In this document: piece after piece, positions 1 to 8,573 of the stretch
How the letters are laid out: each line of letters begins with the position of its first letter
Position numbering within the stretch: the first letter of the stretch is position 1
Source of the DNA: JAIBJN01 sp035461525
GTDB lineage: Bacteria; Actinomycetota; Thermoleophilia; Gaiellales; Gaiellaceae
Assembly: GCA_035461525.1 (NCBI GenBank)
Contig: DATHVD010000019.1
Coordinates: forward strand, 1 to 58,045
Reading direction: 5' to 3'
Length of the DNA: 58,045 bases
Translations under genes and position numbers: made by a program
The notes under the pieces: generated by a model
What the model was told of the DNA's origin: nothing
The model's input: the letters and a program-made list of their open reading frames with translations, nothing else
The model's database searches: none

Positions 1-1
1 C

Positions 2-412
2 GGCCGCGCCGGCGAGCGCTTCGCCGTCCGCAACTCCGGCGCGACCGGGGTCGTCGAAGGCGTCGGCGACCACGCCTGCGAGTACATGACGAACGGGATC
101 GTGGTCGTGCTCGGCGAAGCCGGCAGGAACCTCGCGGCCGGCATGAGCGGCGGCCGGGTCTACGTCTGGGATCCGGAAGGGCTCCTCGAGCGCAGGCTGA
201 GGCCGGATCGCGCCGCCTTCCCGGTGGCCGGGCCCGGCGAGGAGCTCCATCGCCTCCTCGAGCGCCACGCCCGCTTCACGGACTCACCCCGGGCCGCCGC
301 CCTGCTCGAGCGGTGGCCCGAGGCCCTGGCGGAGTTCCGCCTCCTCGCCCCGGGGTCCGAGCCGGACGCCCTCGGCGGGGAGGCGGAAGACGTCGCCGAC
401 GAGCGGGCGTAG
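2..412 (+). CDS. gltB: glutamate synthase large subunit, C-terminal end (5' truncated by window edge)
   Basis: The reading frame is open from the first bases and ends at TAG 410-412. The visible part (about 136 residues) begins with GERFAVRNSGA and continues GVGDHACEYMTNG and AGMSGGRVYVWD, which is the glycine-rich right-handed beta-helix (GXGXG) domain at the C-terminus of the NADPH-dependent glutamate synthase alpha chain. The enzyme converts glutamine plus 2-oxoglutarate to two glutamates in the cytoplasm. The catalytic amidotransferase and FMN domains lie outside the window. No small subunit gene follows, so gltD must be elsewhere or upstream. Confidence 0.9.
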   Translation, partial: GRAGERFAVRNSGATGVVEGVGDHACEYMTNGIVVVLGEAGRNLAAGMSGGRVYVWDPEGLLERRLRPDRAAFPVAGPGEELHRLLERHARFTDSPRAAALLERWPEALAEFRLLAPGSEPDALGGEAEDVADERA

Positions 413-502
413 CGGGCGGGCGAAGCCGGCGGACACCGCGCGATGAGTTCCGGCGCCCCGGCGGGTCTGTCTCAGAACTGGAGCTCACGAAGGGAGAAGC
501 CC

Positions 503-979
503 ATGCAGACGATCACGACGTTCCTGACGTTCGAGAACCAGGCCGAGGAGGCGGTCGCCCTCTACACCTCGGTGTTCCCGGACTCGCGGGTCGTGAGCGC
601 GCGGCGCTACGGGGCGAACGGGCTCGGGCCGGAGGGGTCGCTCATGACCGCGGAGTTCGAGCTCGCCGGCCAGCGGTTCATGGCGCTGAACGGCGGCCCG
701 TCGTTCGCGTTCTCGCAGGGCATCTCGCTCTTCGTCAGCTGCGAGACGCAGGAGGAGGTGGACGAGCTCTGGGAGAAGCTCACCGCCGGCGGCGGCGAGC
801 CGGGCCCGTGCGGCTGGCTCACGGACCGCTTCGGCGTCTCGTGGCAGATCGTCCCGCGCGCCCTCGGGGAGCTTCTCGGCGACCCCGATCCCGAGAAGGC
901 CGGCCGCGTCATGCAGGCGATGCTCGGCATGGGCAAGATCGAGATCGACGGGCTGCGCCGGGCGTACGAGCCCCGCTAG
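503..979 (+). CDS. VOC-superfamily PhnB/YjdN-like protein
   Basis: A protein of 158 residues beginning MQTITTFLTFENQAEEAV with the motif ALYTSVFPDSRV. This is typical of the PhnB-like / '3-demethylubiquinone-9 3-methyltransferase' branch of the vicinal-oxygen-chelate fold, usually about 150-160 residues. The motif PCGWLTDRFGVSWQIVPR near residues 110-130 is also characteristic. I chose ATG 503 over the upstream in-frame ATG 443 because AGGGAG lies just before it and the family starts at MQ..TFLTF. Substrate is unknown; members of this branch often lack a proven reaction. It stands alone, 37 nt before an unrelated ATP-grasp gene. Confidence 0.85.
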   Translation: MQTITTFLTFENQAEEAVALYTSVFPDSRVVSARRYGANGLGPEGSLMTAEFELAGQRFMALNGGPSFAFSQGISLFVSCETQEEVDELWEKLTAGGGEPGPCGWLTDRFGVSWQIVPRALGELLGDPDPEKAGRVMQAMLGMGKIEIDGLRRAYEPR

Positions 980-1016
980 GCTGGCCGACCCGGTCTCTCC
1001 CGAAGAATGCGCGCCC

Positions 1017-1898
1017 GTGCGAATCGCCCTCGCCACCTCTGCCTCGACGCCGCCGCAGTTCGACGACGACCGGCTCCTGATCGAGGCGCTGGCAGGGAGG
1101 GGAGCCGTGGCGGAGCCGGCGGTCTGGGACGACCCGAGCGTCGCCTGGGATCGCTTCGATCTCGTGGTGCTCCGCTCGACGTGGGACTACCCGCGCAAGC
1201 GGGAGGCGTTCCTCGCCTGGGTCGAGTCGCTCGGCAACCGGGTCCGGAACAGCGCCGCCGTCGTCCGCTGGAACAGCGACAAGCGCTATCTCACCGACCT
1301 CGTGGTGCAAGGCCTGCCCGTCGTCCCTACCCTCTTCGTCGCGCCCGCGGACCCGATTCCGGCCTTCGAGGGCGAGGTGGTGGTGAAGCCCACCGTCTCT
1401 GCCGGCGGGCGCGACACGGGGCGATTCGGCCCGGCGGCACACCACGCCGCTCGCGCGCTGGTCGACCGCCTGCAGCGCGAGGGACGCACCGCGATGGTGC
1501 AGCCGTACCTCCCCTCCGTGGACGTCCGCGGAGAGACGGCGCTCGTCTTCGTGGCCGGGCGATTCAGCCATGCGCTGCGGAAGCGCGCCGTCTTGCGTCC
1601 GGACGAGGAGGCGCCGGTGCGGCGAGACGCGCTCGGGGCCGCGGAGGCGATGTACGACCCGGACCTCGTCGAAGCGACCGAGGCGAGCTCTGCCGAGCAG
1701 GCGACTGCGAACGCCGTGCTGAGGGAGCTGGCCAGGCGGTTCGGCGCCGCCCCCACCTTCGTCCGTGTCGACGTCCTCGCGGCCCAGGACGGGGATCCCG
1801 TTCTGCTCGAGCTCGAGGCAGTCGAGCCCTACCTCTACCTCGCCGGGGCCCCCGGCGCGGCCGACCGGCTCGCCGGCGCGATCCTGGAGAGCGGCTGA
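1017..1898 (+). CDS. ATP-grasp domain protein (RimK-like)
   Basis: A 293-residue protein starting with MRIALATSAS. It shows LVVLRSTWDYPRKREAFLAW around residues 50-70, then a nucleotide-binding core with GEVVVKPTVSAGGRDTGRF near 120-140 and a C-terminal metal/ATP segment (FVRVDVLAAQDGDPVLLELEAVEPYLYL). This matches the stand-alone ATP-grasp family often annotated as RimK-like or glutathione-synthase-like ligases. The expected chemistry is ATP-dependent formation of an amide or ester through an acyl phosphate; the substrates cannot be inferred. The start is GTG 1017. The downstream gene is convergent and unrelated. Confidence 0.8.
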   Translation: MRIALATSASTPPQFDDDRLLIEALAGRGAVAEPAVWDDPSVAWDRFDLVVLRSTWDYPRKREAFLAWVESLGNRVRNSAAVVRWNSDKRYLTDLVVQGLPVVPTLFVAPADPIPAFEGEVVVKPTVSAGGRDTGRFGPAAHHAARALVDRLQREGRTAMVQPYLPSVDVRGETALVFVAGRFSHALRKRAVLRPDEEAPVRRDALGAAEAMYDPDLVEATEASSAEQATANAVLRELARRFGAAPTFVRVDVLAAQDGDPVLLELEAVEPYLYLAGAPGAADRLAGAILESG

Positions 1899-1923
1899 CC
1901 GAGGAGGACGCCGGCGCCGTCGT

Positions 1924-2433
1924 TCAGCCCAGCTCGTCCGCGAGCGCGGCCCACGTCTCGGCGTCGCCGCCGCCGATGTGGCGCGCGACGACCTCGCCGG
2001 CCTCGTCGAGGACGGCGACGGCCGGGTGGCCGTAGAGCTCGAGCGCGCCGGCGAGCTCGACGTCGGGGTCGGAGAGCGAGGGCCACGTCCAGCCGTAGTC
2101 CTCCACGAAGGCCCGCGCAGCGCCGGGCTCGTCGGCGATGTTGATCCCGACGAACTCCCACTCCGGGTGGCTCTCGACGAACTCCGCGTAGGCGACCGCC
2201 TCGCTGTTGCAGACCGGTCACCAGGAGGCCCAGACGTTCACGAAGACGGGCGTGCCGCGCAGGTCGGCGAGCGCGAGCCGGCCGCCGGCGAGCGTCTCAC
2301 CCTCGAGAGCGGCCCCCGCGGTCGGGCTCGCGGGCTCCGGCTCGGCGGCCGGCGTGTCGCCCCCGCAGGCGGCGAGCGCGAGGATCGCGGCGGCGAGGAG
2401 GCCGAGGCGGAGCATCGCCGGCACCGTAGCCAA
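1924..2433 (-). CDS. TlpA/ResA-like thioredoxin-fold lipoprotein with in-frame TGA (candidate selenocysteine, UPVC motif)
   Basis: The frame from TTG 2433 to the stop at 1924-1926 gives 169 codons with one internal TGA at 2218-2220 (codon 72). The N-terminus is a lipoprotein signal (ALAAC, Cys23). The domain is a TlpA/ResA/thioredoxin fold: LADLRGTPVFVNVWASW, then TGA-P-V-C, then VGINIADEPGAA and LYGHPAVAVLDEAGEV with the cis-Pro loop (GHPAV). The TGA replaces the first Cys of the canonical WCxxC site, and coding is uninterrupted on both sides. AAGG lies just upstream of the TTG. The neighbour is divergent ccdA, the usual electron donor of such extracytoplasmic thioredoxins. Reading TGA as selenocysteine is inference, supported by a SECIS-like hairpin (2186-2204). 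A nonsense mutation or a TGC-to-TGA base error would also explain it. Confidence 0.75.
2186..2204 (-). promoter_or_regulatory. candidate bacterial SECIS hairpin
   Basis: Read on the minus strand, GCGAGGC pairs with GCCU-A-CGC, giving a 7-bp stem with one bulged A and the apical loop GGUC. The loop begins 20 nt after the in-frame UGA. From memory, the E. coli fdhF and Moorella elements bound by SelB also have a GGUC-type apical loop at about this distance. The bulge is an A on the 3' side, unlike the U bulge of the E. coli element. The fold was done by eye. Confidence 0.5.
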
Positions 2434-2505
2434 GAGACCTTACGGGCGCCTGAACTTCGCCCGGGCTCCCTTGCGGGCCGCTTCCTCCGCGTGTAAGACG
2501 AAGCC

Positions 2506-3219
2506 GTGATCGAGCTGGGCCCGGGAGGGCTGGCGGTGGCGTTCGCGGCGGGGGTGGTGGCGTTCACGTCGCCCTGCGTGCTCCCGCTCGTTCCCGGCTA
2601 CCTCTCGTTCGTGTCCGGGGTCGGCTTCGACGAGCTCGGCGCCCGCCCACGCCAGGTGACGGTCTCGACCGCCGCCTTCGTGGCCGGCTTCACGACGATG
2701 TTCGTCGCCCTCGGCGCCGGGGCGGCCTGGTTCGGCGACCTCCTGCTCGCCAACCGCCGCCCGCTCGAGATCGTCGCCGGAGCGTTCCTGATCGTCGCCG
2801 CCGCGCTCCTCGCCGGCCTGCCCGTGCCTCGCCTCTTCGCGCTCGAGCGGCGCCTCCCGTTCGTCGCCGGAGGCGGCCTCGTCGCCGCCTGGCTGACGGG
2901 GGTCGCGTTCGCGGTCGGCTGGACGCCCTGCGTGGGCCCGACGCTCGGCGCGATCCTCACCCTCTCGGCCGGCGGGCAGAGCGCGGGCGGAGGGGCGCTC
3001 CTCCTCGCCACCTTCTCGCTCGGGCTCGGGCTCCCGTTCCTCCTGTTCGGGCTCGCGTTCACCCGCTCGCTCGGCCTCGCCCGGCGGTTGCGGCGGCACT
3101 GGCGCGCGGTCAGCCTCGCCTCGGCGGCACTCCTCGCCGTCTTCGGCGCCCTCCTCCTCACCGGCGACCTCGTCACGCTCACCGCCCGCCTCGCCCGCTA
3201 CACGGGCTGGCAGATCTGA
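2506..3219 (+). CDS. ccdA: CcdA-family thiol:disulfide interchange membrane protein
   Basis: A 237-residue polytopic membrane protein with about six hydrophobic segments. It has the two signature cysteines, Cys24 in FTSPCVLPLVPGYLS and Cys142 in GWTPCVGPTLGAIL, each followed by proline-rich turns, as in CcdA/DsbD-beta. CcdA passes electrons from cytoplasmic thioredoxin across the membrane to extracytoplasmic thioredoxin-like proteins used in cytochrome c maturation or disulfide repair. The gene starts at GTG 2506 and is divergent from the TlpA-like lipoprotein (start 2433), its probable redox partner; the 72-bp spacer must hold both promoters. Confidence 0.93.
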   Translation: MIELGPGGLAVAFAAGVVAFTSPCVLPLVPGYLSFVSGVGFDELGARPRQVTVSTAAFVAGFTTMFVALGAGAAWFGDLLLANRRPLEIVAGAFLIVAAALLAGLPVPRLFALERRLPFVAGGGLVAAWLTGVAFAVGWTPCVGPTLGAILTLSAGGQSAGGGALLLATFSLGLGLPFLLFGLAFTRSLGLARRLRRHWRAVSLASAALLAVFGALLLTGDLVTLTARLARYTGWQI

Positions 3220-3245
3220 GCCGGGCGCGCGCTAGGGTGCCGCCT

Positions 3246-3707
3246 GTGCCACTGCGCTTCGCCATTCCCGGCCGGCCGCTCGAGCTCGAGCGCCTCGTCC
3301 TCGACGTCAACGGCACCCTCACCGACCGCGGCGCGCTGCTCGACGGCGTCGCCGAGCTCCTCGCGCGCGTCGCGGCGAACGCAAGCGTGCACCTGCTCTC
3401 CGCCGACACGTTCGGGACGCTGGAGGAGACAGCCGCAACCCTGGGCGTCGAGGCGCGCCGGGTCGCCGGCGGAGACGAGAAGCTGCTCGTCGTCGAGGAG
3501 CTCGGCGCCGCGCGCTGCGCCGCGGTCGGAAACGGCGCGAACGACGCGCTCATGCTCGAGGCGGCGGCGCTCGGGATCGCCGTCCTCGGCCCGGAGGGCG
3601 CGAGCGCCCGGGCGCTCTCGGCGGCCGACGTGGTCTGCCGGTCGGCCGCCGAGGCGCTCGAGCTGCTCCTCGACGAGCGCGCGCTGGTAGCGACGCTCCG
3701 GCGCTAG
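3246..3707 (+). CDS. HAD-superfamily soluble P-type-ATPase-like phosphatase
   Basis: About 153 residues. The first motif is VLDVNGTLTD (D-x-N-G-T), in which the second Asp of the usual DxDGT is Asn, as in the 'soluble P-type ATPase' branch of HAD proteins. A Lys (GGDEKLLVVEEL) and the terminal acidic motif GNGANDALML follow, so nucleophile, lysine and metal-binding GxxND are present. The likely role is a small phosphatase of unknown substrate. I prefer GTG 3246 to GTG 3237 because TAGGGT (3233-3238) lies 7 nt upstream, the spacing of a leaderless promoter. Its stop shares the CTAG 3704-3707 with the convergent subtilase gene. Confidence 0.8.
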   Translation: MPLRFAIPGRPLELERLVLDVNGTLTDRGALLDGVAELLARVAANASVHLLSADTFGTLEETAATLGVEARRVAGGDEKLLVVEELGAARCAAVGNGANDALMLEAAALGIAVLGPEGASARALSAADVVCRSAAEALELLLDERALVATLRR

Positions 3708-5227
3708 AACCGCACCGTCACGTCCGCGGAGCAGGTGGACGTGCCCTGGTTGCAGACGCGGTACGTGAACGTGGCGCCGCCCTTCGTGCCCGTCGAGTCC
3801 GTGTGGGCGCCGTCGTTAGGCGTCGTCACGATGCGCGTGCCGTTCCGGTAGACGTCGACGCTCGTCGACGTCGCCCCGCTCCAGGAGAGGGCGACCGTGT
3901 TCACCCCCTTCACCTTGTAGCCGCTCGCGCTCAGCTGGATCGAGGACGGCGGCGGCGGCGGAGGCTCGGGCTCGCCGCCGCCCGGGCCGGGCACCGTCGC
4001 CGGCGCGAAGACGGAGGCCGAGCCGACGTCGAGGAGGCGCTCCTTGATCCCGTCGCCCGACGTGTCCGTCCAGTTGAGGTTGCCGCTCGAGACGAGCGTC
4101 GAGTAGAGCGCCTGCACCTGCGCCCTCGACGTCGGCCTGCCGCTCCCGCTCGCGAGGAGCGCGAGGCCTCCCGCCGCGTGCGGCGCGGCCATGGACGTGC
4201 CGCTCGCCGTCCGGTAGCCGCCGTCGTGCCAGGTGGAGAGGATGCAGACCCCCGGCGCCGCGATCTCGACCGTGGCGCCGAAGTTGGAGAAGTTCGCCAG
4301 CGTGTCGTCGGTGTCGGCGCGGCACGTCGGCCCGGCGAGGCCGCCCGGCTTGCCGTCGAAGTCGGCGAGGGCCGAGACGGTGAGCACGTCCGCGTGGTTG
4401 GCCGGGCTGAACGTCGAGGCGTTCTTGCCCGAGTTGCCCGCGGCGGCCGCAACGGCGACGCCCCTGCCGACGAGGTTGGAGACGGCCGCGTTCAGAGCGC
4501 TGCTCGAGCACTCGCAGCCGAAGCTCATGTTCGCTACCTCGATCGTCGCGCTGCGCCCGGCGACCCAGTCGATACCGGCGACGATCCAGGACATGTAGCC
4601 GCTGCCGTTCGAGCCGAGCACCTTGACGGCGTGCAGGCGGGCGCCGGGTGCGACGCCGACGACGCCGGCGTCGTTGTCGAGCGCGGCGATCGTCCCGGCC
4701 ACGTGGGTGCCGTGGCCGTTGTCGTCGCCGCCTCCGCTGCCGCAGCTCGCCGAGATCGGTGAGCCGCCGGTGCAGTTGGTGGACGCGACGACGTTGAGAT
4801 CGGCGTGGTCGAGCCTGATCCCGGTGTCGACGACCGCGACGTCGACGTCGACGCGCAGGTCATCCGTCCCGTCGATGTCGACGGTGGGGTTGCCGGGCGC
4901 GAAGATGCGCTGGATGCCGGTCGGAACCGTCTGCGCGAACGCCGTCACGAGCCGGTCCGGCTCGATGAAGGCGACGCGCGTGTCGCGCTCGAGCGCGCGC
5001 GCCGTCCCCGGCGTCAGCGGGACGGCGAACCCGCTCAGCGCATGACGGTAGACCCGGGTCGGACGGAGGCCGTGCGCGGCGGCGACGCCGTCGGCCGAGA
5101 CCCCTTGCTTCAGGACGACGATCGCCCGCTCGGCGCCGGGCGCGTCCGCGCCGGCCGCGGCCGGCGCGGCGGGCACGGCGACGGCCAGCGTGGCCAGGAC
5201 GGCCATGCCCAAGACCTTCTTGCTCAT
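3704..5227 (-). CDS. secreted subtilisin-like serine protease (S8 family)
   Basis: A 507-residue preproprotein. A Sec signal peptide (MSKKVLGMAVLATLAVAVPAA) is followed by an inhibitor I9-type propeptide (about 34-95). The catalytic domain (about 100-385) has Asp134 in VVDTGI, His172 in GHGTHVAGT, oxyanion Asn265 in AAGNSG and Ser345 in GTSMAAPHAAG. A Gly/Pro-rich linker (about 412-427) leads to a C-terminal Ig/Fn3-like domain (about 430-507) with a Cys pair (YRVCNQGTSTC). All triad residues are intact, so an active extracellular endopeptidase is expected. AAGGGGG precedes ATG 5227. It is convergent with the HAD gene, sharing CTAG. Confidence 0.95.
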   Translation of the reverse strand: MSKKVLGMAVLATLAVAVPAAPAAAGADAPGAERAIVVLKQGVSADGVAAAHGLRPTRVYRHALSGFAVPLTPGTARALERDTRVAFIEPDRLVTAFAQTVPTGIQRIFAPGNPTVDIDGTDDLRVDVDVAVVDTGIRLDHADLNVVASTNCTGGSPISASCGSGGGDDNGHGTHVAGTIAALDNDAGVVGVAPGARLHAVKVLGSNGSGYMSWIVAGIDWVAGRSATIEVANMSFGCECSSSALNAAVSNLVGRGVAVAAAAGNSGKNASTFSPANHADVLTVSALADFDGKPGGLAGPTCRADTDDTLANFSNFGATVEIAAPGVCILSTWHDGGYRTASGTSMAAPHAAGGLALLASGSGRPTSRAQVQALYSTLVSSGNLNWTDTSGDGIKERLLDVGSASVFAPATVPGPGGGEPEPPPPPPSSIQLSASGYKVKGVNTVALSWSGATSTSVDVYRNGTRIVTTPNDGAHTDSTGTKGGATFTYRVCNQGTSTCSADVTVRF

Positions 5228-5361
5228 GTCGACCCCCTTCGGTGTCTGCTGACTGCGCGGGAGCCGCAGAGCTTCGAGTGTAGGACAGGATCGCGCCGGC
5301 GGGAAGCCCTGCGCCGCCCGGCGGGTTTGCGCGGCGGCCGGCGTGCGGGGATCATGCGCGG

Positions 5362-6126
5362 ATGAGCGCCGAGCACGCCCCCGGGATCGCGGCGGAGCGG
5401 ACGGACGCCGTCATCTTCGACCTGGACGGCGTCGTCACGGACACCGCGACGGTGCACGCCGCGGCGTGGAAGCGGCTCTTCGACGGGTACCTGCGCGAGC
5501 GGGCAGAGGCTGCGGGCGAGCCGTTCCGGCCGTTCACGGAGGACGACTACCGCCGCCACGTCGACGGGAAACCGCGCTACGACGGCGTCCGCAGCTTCCT
5601 CGCCTCCCGGGGCGTCGAGCTGCCCGAGGGCGACCCGTCCGACCCGCCGGAGCGGGAGACGGTCTGCGGCCTCGGCAACCGCAAGAACGACCTGTTCCTC
5701 GCCGCGCTCGCGGAGGAGGGGCCGCGGGCCTTCCCCTCCACCGTCGAGCTCGTCCGCGGGCTCGAGGCGCGAGGCATCCGAACGGCGGTCATCTCGGCAA
5801 GCCGCAACACGGCGGCCGTGCTCGACGCGGCCGGCCTGGGCGACCTCTTCCGGACGCGCGTGGACGGCGTCGACGCCGACCGGCTCGGCCTGCCGGGGAA
5901 GCCTGACCCCGCCGTCTTCCTCGAAGCGGCGCGGCGCCTCGGCGTCGAGCCCGCGCGCACGGCGGTCGTCGAGGACGCGCTCGCCGGGGTGGAGGCGGGA
6001 CGGCGCGGCGGCTTCGGGCTCGTCGTCGGGGTCGACCGTACGGGGCAATCGGACGCGCTCCTGGAGCACGGCGCGGACGTCGTCGTCGCCGACCTGGCCG
6101 AGCTCTCGCTGGGAGGGGGCGCGTGA
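5362..6126 (+). CDS. pgmB: beta-phosphoglucomutase family HAD hydrolase
   Basis: A protein of 254 residues with the HAD motif VIFDLDGVVTDT (nucleophile Asp20, acid/base Asp22), VISASRN, GKPDP and VVEDALAGVEAG. The cap-domain sequence AAAWKRLFDGYLRER is typical of beta-phosphoglucomutases, which interconvert beta-glucose 1-phosphate and glucose 6-phosphate. The adjacent GH65 phosphorylase, whose GTG overlaps this stop by 4 nt, supports that role: the phosphorylase releases beta-glucose 1-phosphate and this mutase feeds it to glycolysis. A trehalose-6-phosphatase-like activity is less likely in this context. Confidence 0.88.
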   Translation: MSAEHAPGIAAERTDAVIFDLDGVVTDTATVHAAAWKRLFDGYLRERAEAAGEPFRPFTEDDYRRHVDGKPRYDGVRSFLASRGVELPEGDPSDPPERETVCGLGNRKNDLFLAALAEEGPRAFPSTVELVRGLEARGIRTAVISASRNTAAVLDAAGLGDLFRTRVDGVDADRLGLPGKPDPAVFLEAARRLGVEPARTAVVEDALAGVEAGRRGGFGLVVGVDRTGQSDALLEHGADVVVADLAELSLGGGA

Positions 6127-8522
6127 ACGGCTGGTCGATGGTCTACGAGGGCTTCGACCCGGAGCAGGAAGGGCTCCGCGAGGCGCTCTGCACGGTGGGC
6201 AACGGCTACTTCGCCACGCGGGGCGCGGCGCCGGAGTCGTCCGCGGACGACGTCCACTATCCGGGCACGTACCTCGCAGGCGGCTACGACCGCCTCGCCA
6301 CGGAGATCGCCGGAAGGACGGTCGAGAACGAGGATCTCGTCAACCTGCCGAACTGGCTCGTCCTCACCTTTCGCGCGGAGGACGGCCCCTGGCTCGACCT
6401 GCAGACGGTCGAGCTCCTCGACTACGCGCAGGAGCTCGACCTGCGCAAGGGGGTGTTCACGCGCCGGCTCCGGTTCCGGGACGAGGCGGGCCGGGTCAGC
6501 GGCTTGACGCAGCGCCGGCTCGTCCACATGCGCGACCCCCACCTCGCCGCGCTCGAGACGACCGTCGTCGCGGAGAACTGGAGCGGTCGGATCCACGTAC
6601 GCTCGGCCCTCGACGGCAGGGTCGTGAACGGCGGGGTGGCCCGCTATCGCAGCCTCCGTGGAGACCACCTCGTCCCTGTCGAGACGGCGGCCGGCGAGGA
6701 CGGCGTCTCGCTCCTCGTCGAGACCCGCGGCTCTGGCCTGCGCATCGCCGAGGCGGCGAGGACGCGGCTCCTCCGGGACGGCGCGCACGTCCCCACGGAG
6801 CGCGAGCTCGTCCGCGAGGAGGGCTACGTCGCGCACGAGCTCTCCGCCGACGTCGCGGAGGGGGAGCAGCTCACCGTCGAGAAGGTCGTCGCGCTCTACA
6901 CGTCGCGCGACCGAGGGACGTACGAGCCGCACCTCGAGGCCCGCGACGCGACCGCCCGCGCGGGAAGCTTCGACGAGCTCCTCGAGAGCCACGTCCTCGC
7001 CTGGGATCACCTCTGGCGGCGCTTCGACATGACGCTCGACGGAATCGAGCGCGCCCAGACGGTGCTTCGCCTGCACGTCTTCCACCTCCTGCAGACGGTC
7101 TCGCCGAACACGATCGACCTCGACGCGGGCGTCCCCGCGCGCGGGCTGCACGGCGAGGCGTATCGCGGCCACATCTTCTGGGACGAGCTCTTCATCTTCC
7201 CGTTCCTCAACTACCGGCTGCCCGCCCTCACCCGCTCGCTCCTGATGTACCGGCATCGTCGCCTCCCCGAGGCCAGGCAGGCCGCCCGCGAGGCCGGCTA
7301 CGACGGCGCGCTCTTCCCCTGGCAGAGCGGCTCGAACGGGCGCGAGGAGAGCCAGACCCTGCACCTGAACCCGCGCTCCGGCCGGTGGCTCCCGGACAAC
7401 TCGCACCTGCAGCGGCACATCGACATCGCCGTCGCCTTCAACGTCTGGCAGTACCACGAGGTGACGCGCGACCTCAACTTCCTGCGCTACTACGGCGCGG
7501 AGCTGATCATCGAGATCGCCCGCTTCTGGTCGAGCATCGCGGAGTACAACCGCTCGCTCGACCGCTACGAGATCGTCGGCGTCATGGGCCCGGACGAGTA
7601 CCACGACGCCTACCCGGACGCGAATGAGCCCGGGCTCGCCAACAACGCCTACACGAACGTGATGGCGGCGTGGGTGCTCGCCCGGGCGCTCGAGATCGAG
7701 GAGGTTCTGCCCGGCTACCAGCGCGAGGAGCTCGTCGAGCAACTCGGCCTGACGCGCGAGGAGCTCGCCCGCTTCGAGGACGTCTCCCGGCGGATGCACG
7801 TCCCGTTCCACGACGGCGTCATCAGCCAGTTCCAGGGCTACGAGGAGCTCGAGGAGCTCGACTGGGAGCGCTACCGCCGTGAGTACGGCGACATCCACCG
7901 GCTCGACCGCATCCTCGAGGCCGAGGGGGACACGACGAACCGCTACAAGGTCTCCAAGCAGGCCGACGTGCTCATGCTGTTCTACCTCCTCTCGCCGCAG
8001 GAGCTCGTCGACCTCTTCCACCGCCTCGGCTACGACTTCGAGCCGGAGAGGGACATCCCGCGCAACGCCGGGTACTACCTCGAGCGCACGTCGCACGGCT
8101 CGACCCTCTCCGGGGTCGTCCACTCCTGGGTGCTGGCGAGAGTCGATCCGCGCCGCTCCTGGGAGCTCTTCCTCGAGGCGCTCGAGAGCGACGTGTCCGA
8201 CGTCCAGGGCGGAACGACGGCCGAGGGCATCCACCTGGGCGCGATGGCCGGCACCGTCGACCTGATCCAGCGGGGCTACACGGGCGTCGAAGCGCGAGGA
8301 GGCGTCCTCTGGCTCGACCCCTTCCTCCCCGCCGAGCTCTCGTCGCTCGCCCTCGAGATCCACTATCGCGGCCATAGGCTGGCGATCGAGCTCGACGACG
8401 GCACGCTGCGCGTCTCGAGCCGGCCCTCTGACCGGGCGCCGATCCAGATAGGGCTCGGCGGCGAGACGATCGAACTCGCTCCCGGAGGCGTCGAGGAGCT
8501 GGACTTGGCCGTATCCCGATGA
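6123..8522 (+). CDS. glycoside hydrolase family 65 disaccharide phosphorylase (maltose/trehalose/kojibiose type)
   Basis: A 799-residue protein, the usual GH65 size. The N-terminal beta-sandwich starts at YEGFDPEQEGLREALCTVGNGYFATRG. The (alpha/alpha)6 barrel carries GHIFWDELFIFPF, the phosphate/substrate loop SKQADVLMLF, and the catalytic acid Glu492 in VMGPDEYHDAY, with HGSTLSGVVHSWV and a C-terminal beta domain. Family members cleave alpha-linked glucosyl disaccharides with phosphate, giving beta-glucose 1-phosphate plus glucose. The exact disaccharide cannot be read from sequence by eye. It is translationally coupled (GTGA) to the beta-phosphoglucomutase gene, making a two-gene phosphorolytic operon. 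No sugar transporter is adjacent. Confidence 0.92.
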   Translation: MNGWSMVYEGFDPEQEGLREALCTVGNGYFATRGAAPESSADDVHYPGTYLAGGYDRLATEIAGRTVENEDLVNLPNWLVLTFRAEDGPWLDLQTVELLDYAQELDLRKGVFTRRLRFRDEAGRVSGLTQRRLVHMRDPHLAALETTVVAENWSGRIHVRSALDGRVVNGGVARYRSLRGDHLVPVETAAGEDGVSLLVETRGSGLRIAEAARTRLLRDGAHVPTERELVREEGYVAHELSADVAEGEQLTVEKVVALYTSRDRGTYEPHLEARDATARAGSFDELLESHVLAWDHLWRRFDMTLDGIERAQTVLRLHVFHLLQTVSPNTIDLDAGVPARGLHGEAYRGHIFWDELFIFPFLNYRLPALTRSLLMYRHRRLPEARQAAREAGYDGALFPWQSGSNGREESQTLHLNPRSGRWLPDNSHLQRHIDIAVAFNVWQYHEVTRDLNFLRYYGAELIIEIARFWSSIAEYNRSLDRYEIVGVMGPDEYHDAYPDANEPGLANNAYTNVMAAWVLARALEIEEVLPGYQREELVEQLGLTREELARFEDVSRRMHVPFHDGVISQFQGYEELEELDWERYRREYGDIHRLDRILEAEGDTTNRYKVSKQADVLMLFYLLSPQELVDLFHRLGYDFEPERDIPRNAGYYLERTSHGSTLSGVVHSWVLARVDPRRSWELFLEALESDVSDVQGGTTAEGIHLGAMAGTVDLIQRGYTGVEARGGVLWLDPFLPAELSSLALEIHYRGHRLAIELDDGTLRVSSRPSDRAPIQIGLGGETIELAPGGVEELDLAVSR

Positions 8523-8573
8523 CCCGCGGCACCCAGCGCGGTCGTCACCTGGCCGGCCGGCCCGAGCGGACGG

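Noticed and set aside
1924..2433. General reassignment of TGA to an amino acid
   Set aside because: Many intact genes in the window end in TGA at family-appropriate positions (trxA, ridA-like, ybdK-like, korA), so only this site is special.
8523..8573. GGCCGGCCGGCC palindrome between the GH65 and AI-2E genes as a terminator
   Set aside because: A short simple GC repeat with no stable stem-loop geometry or U-tract; likely chance at this GC content.
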